From positions 1 through 5,621 of the forward strand of contig CAUJKG010000373.1 in the NCBI GenBank assembly GCA_963205465.1: 5,621 bases of DNA, given 5' to 3'. The position numbers were made by a program, and so were the translations under genes. The stretch is from Pseudomonadota bacterium. GTDB lineage: Bacteria; Pseudomonadota; Alphaproteobacteria; Rhizobiales; Xanthobacteraceae. Below, piece after piece: positions 5,576 to 5,621 of the stretch. The notes under the pieces are model-generated. The model was not told the origin of the DNA. It worked only from the letters and a program-made list of their open reading frames with translations, and made no database searches. The stretch's first letter is position 1, and each line of letters starts with the position of its first letter.

Positions 5576-5620
5576 TTACTTGGGCGAAGCGCCGGAGCGG
5601 AGATGCAGACTGCCCTCGAC
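5576..5620 (-). CDS. C-terminal end of an unidentified convergent gene (partial)
   Basis: On the reverse strand a frame entering from the window edge encodes VEGSLHLRSGASPK and stops at TAA (5578-5576). By hand count 11 of its 14 codons end in G or C, in line with the coding bias of the neighbours. That bias drops to about half in the same frame beyond the stop, so the TAA is probably the true end. Fourteen residues are too few to assign a family and I do not recognise it. The gene would run convergently toward ndh. An alternative reverse frame (starting at 5619) also stays open but would run into the ndh coding region. Confidence 0.35.
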   Translation of the reverse strand, partial: VEGSLHLRSGASPK

Positions 5621-5621
5621 A

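Noticed and set aside
5561..5585. Hairpin ACTTG/CAAGT (5561-5576) and the direct repeat ACTTGGGC (5561-5568, 5578-5585) as a terminator of the reverse-strand gene.
   Set aside because: The stem is only 5 bp, and on the reverse strand it is followed by an A-run rather than a T-run.

Overview
The window looks like chromosomal DNA of a GC-rich alphaproteobacterium. The order Hyphomicrobiales (Rhizobiales), close to the Bradyrhizobiaceae/Xanthobacteraceae, fits best. The reasons are the style of the MoaB, RNase HII and GT39 proteins and a degenerate intergenic repeat (about 220-289) of a type I recall from Bradyrhizobium and Rhodopseudomonas relatives. No database search was possible, so this placement is by recognition only.

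Layout. Bases 1-59 hold the last 18 codons of a forward membrane protein, most likely subunit II of a cytochrome bd-type quinol oxidase (cydB/cioB), followed by a strong hairpin. Bases 60-282 carry no convincing gene; they hold that hairpin and the repeat element, and the repeat forms a terminator-like hairpin for the reverse strand. A reverse-strand pair follows, transcribed right to left: ribonuclease HII (rnhB, 1820-2491) and, 4 nt behind it, a GT39-type polytopic glycosyltransferase homologue (283-1815). A 171-bp divergent region (2492-2662) separates these from a forward series: a YpfJ-type zinc metallopeptidase (2663-3589), MoaB of molybdenum cofactor synthesis (3595-4149, 5 nt behind) and a type II NADH dehydrogenase (4194-5447, 44 nt behind). 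The last 174 bases contain a degenerate 15-bp tandem repeat, a forward terminator candidate formed from repeat copies, and the last 14 codons of a convergent reverse-strand gene.

How the genes work together. Most products are housekeeping and do not form one pathway. RNase HII removes ribonucleotides from DNA. The GT39 homologue would act on lipid-linked sugars at the inner membrane if it is active. MoaB belongs to cofactor synthesis. NDH-2 feeds NADH electrons into the quinone pool, and a bd oxidase would drain that pool, so the two respiratory genes at the window edges are functionally compatible although not adjacent. I see no CRISPR array, transposase, toxin-antitoxin pair, phage gene, tRNA or rRNA, and no convincing new multi-gene system. 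The most interesting points are the GT39 protein lacking the acidic motif usual near its active site, the repeat that doubles as a terminator, and the 15-bp repeats between the convergent genes.
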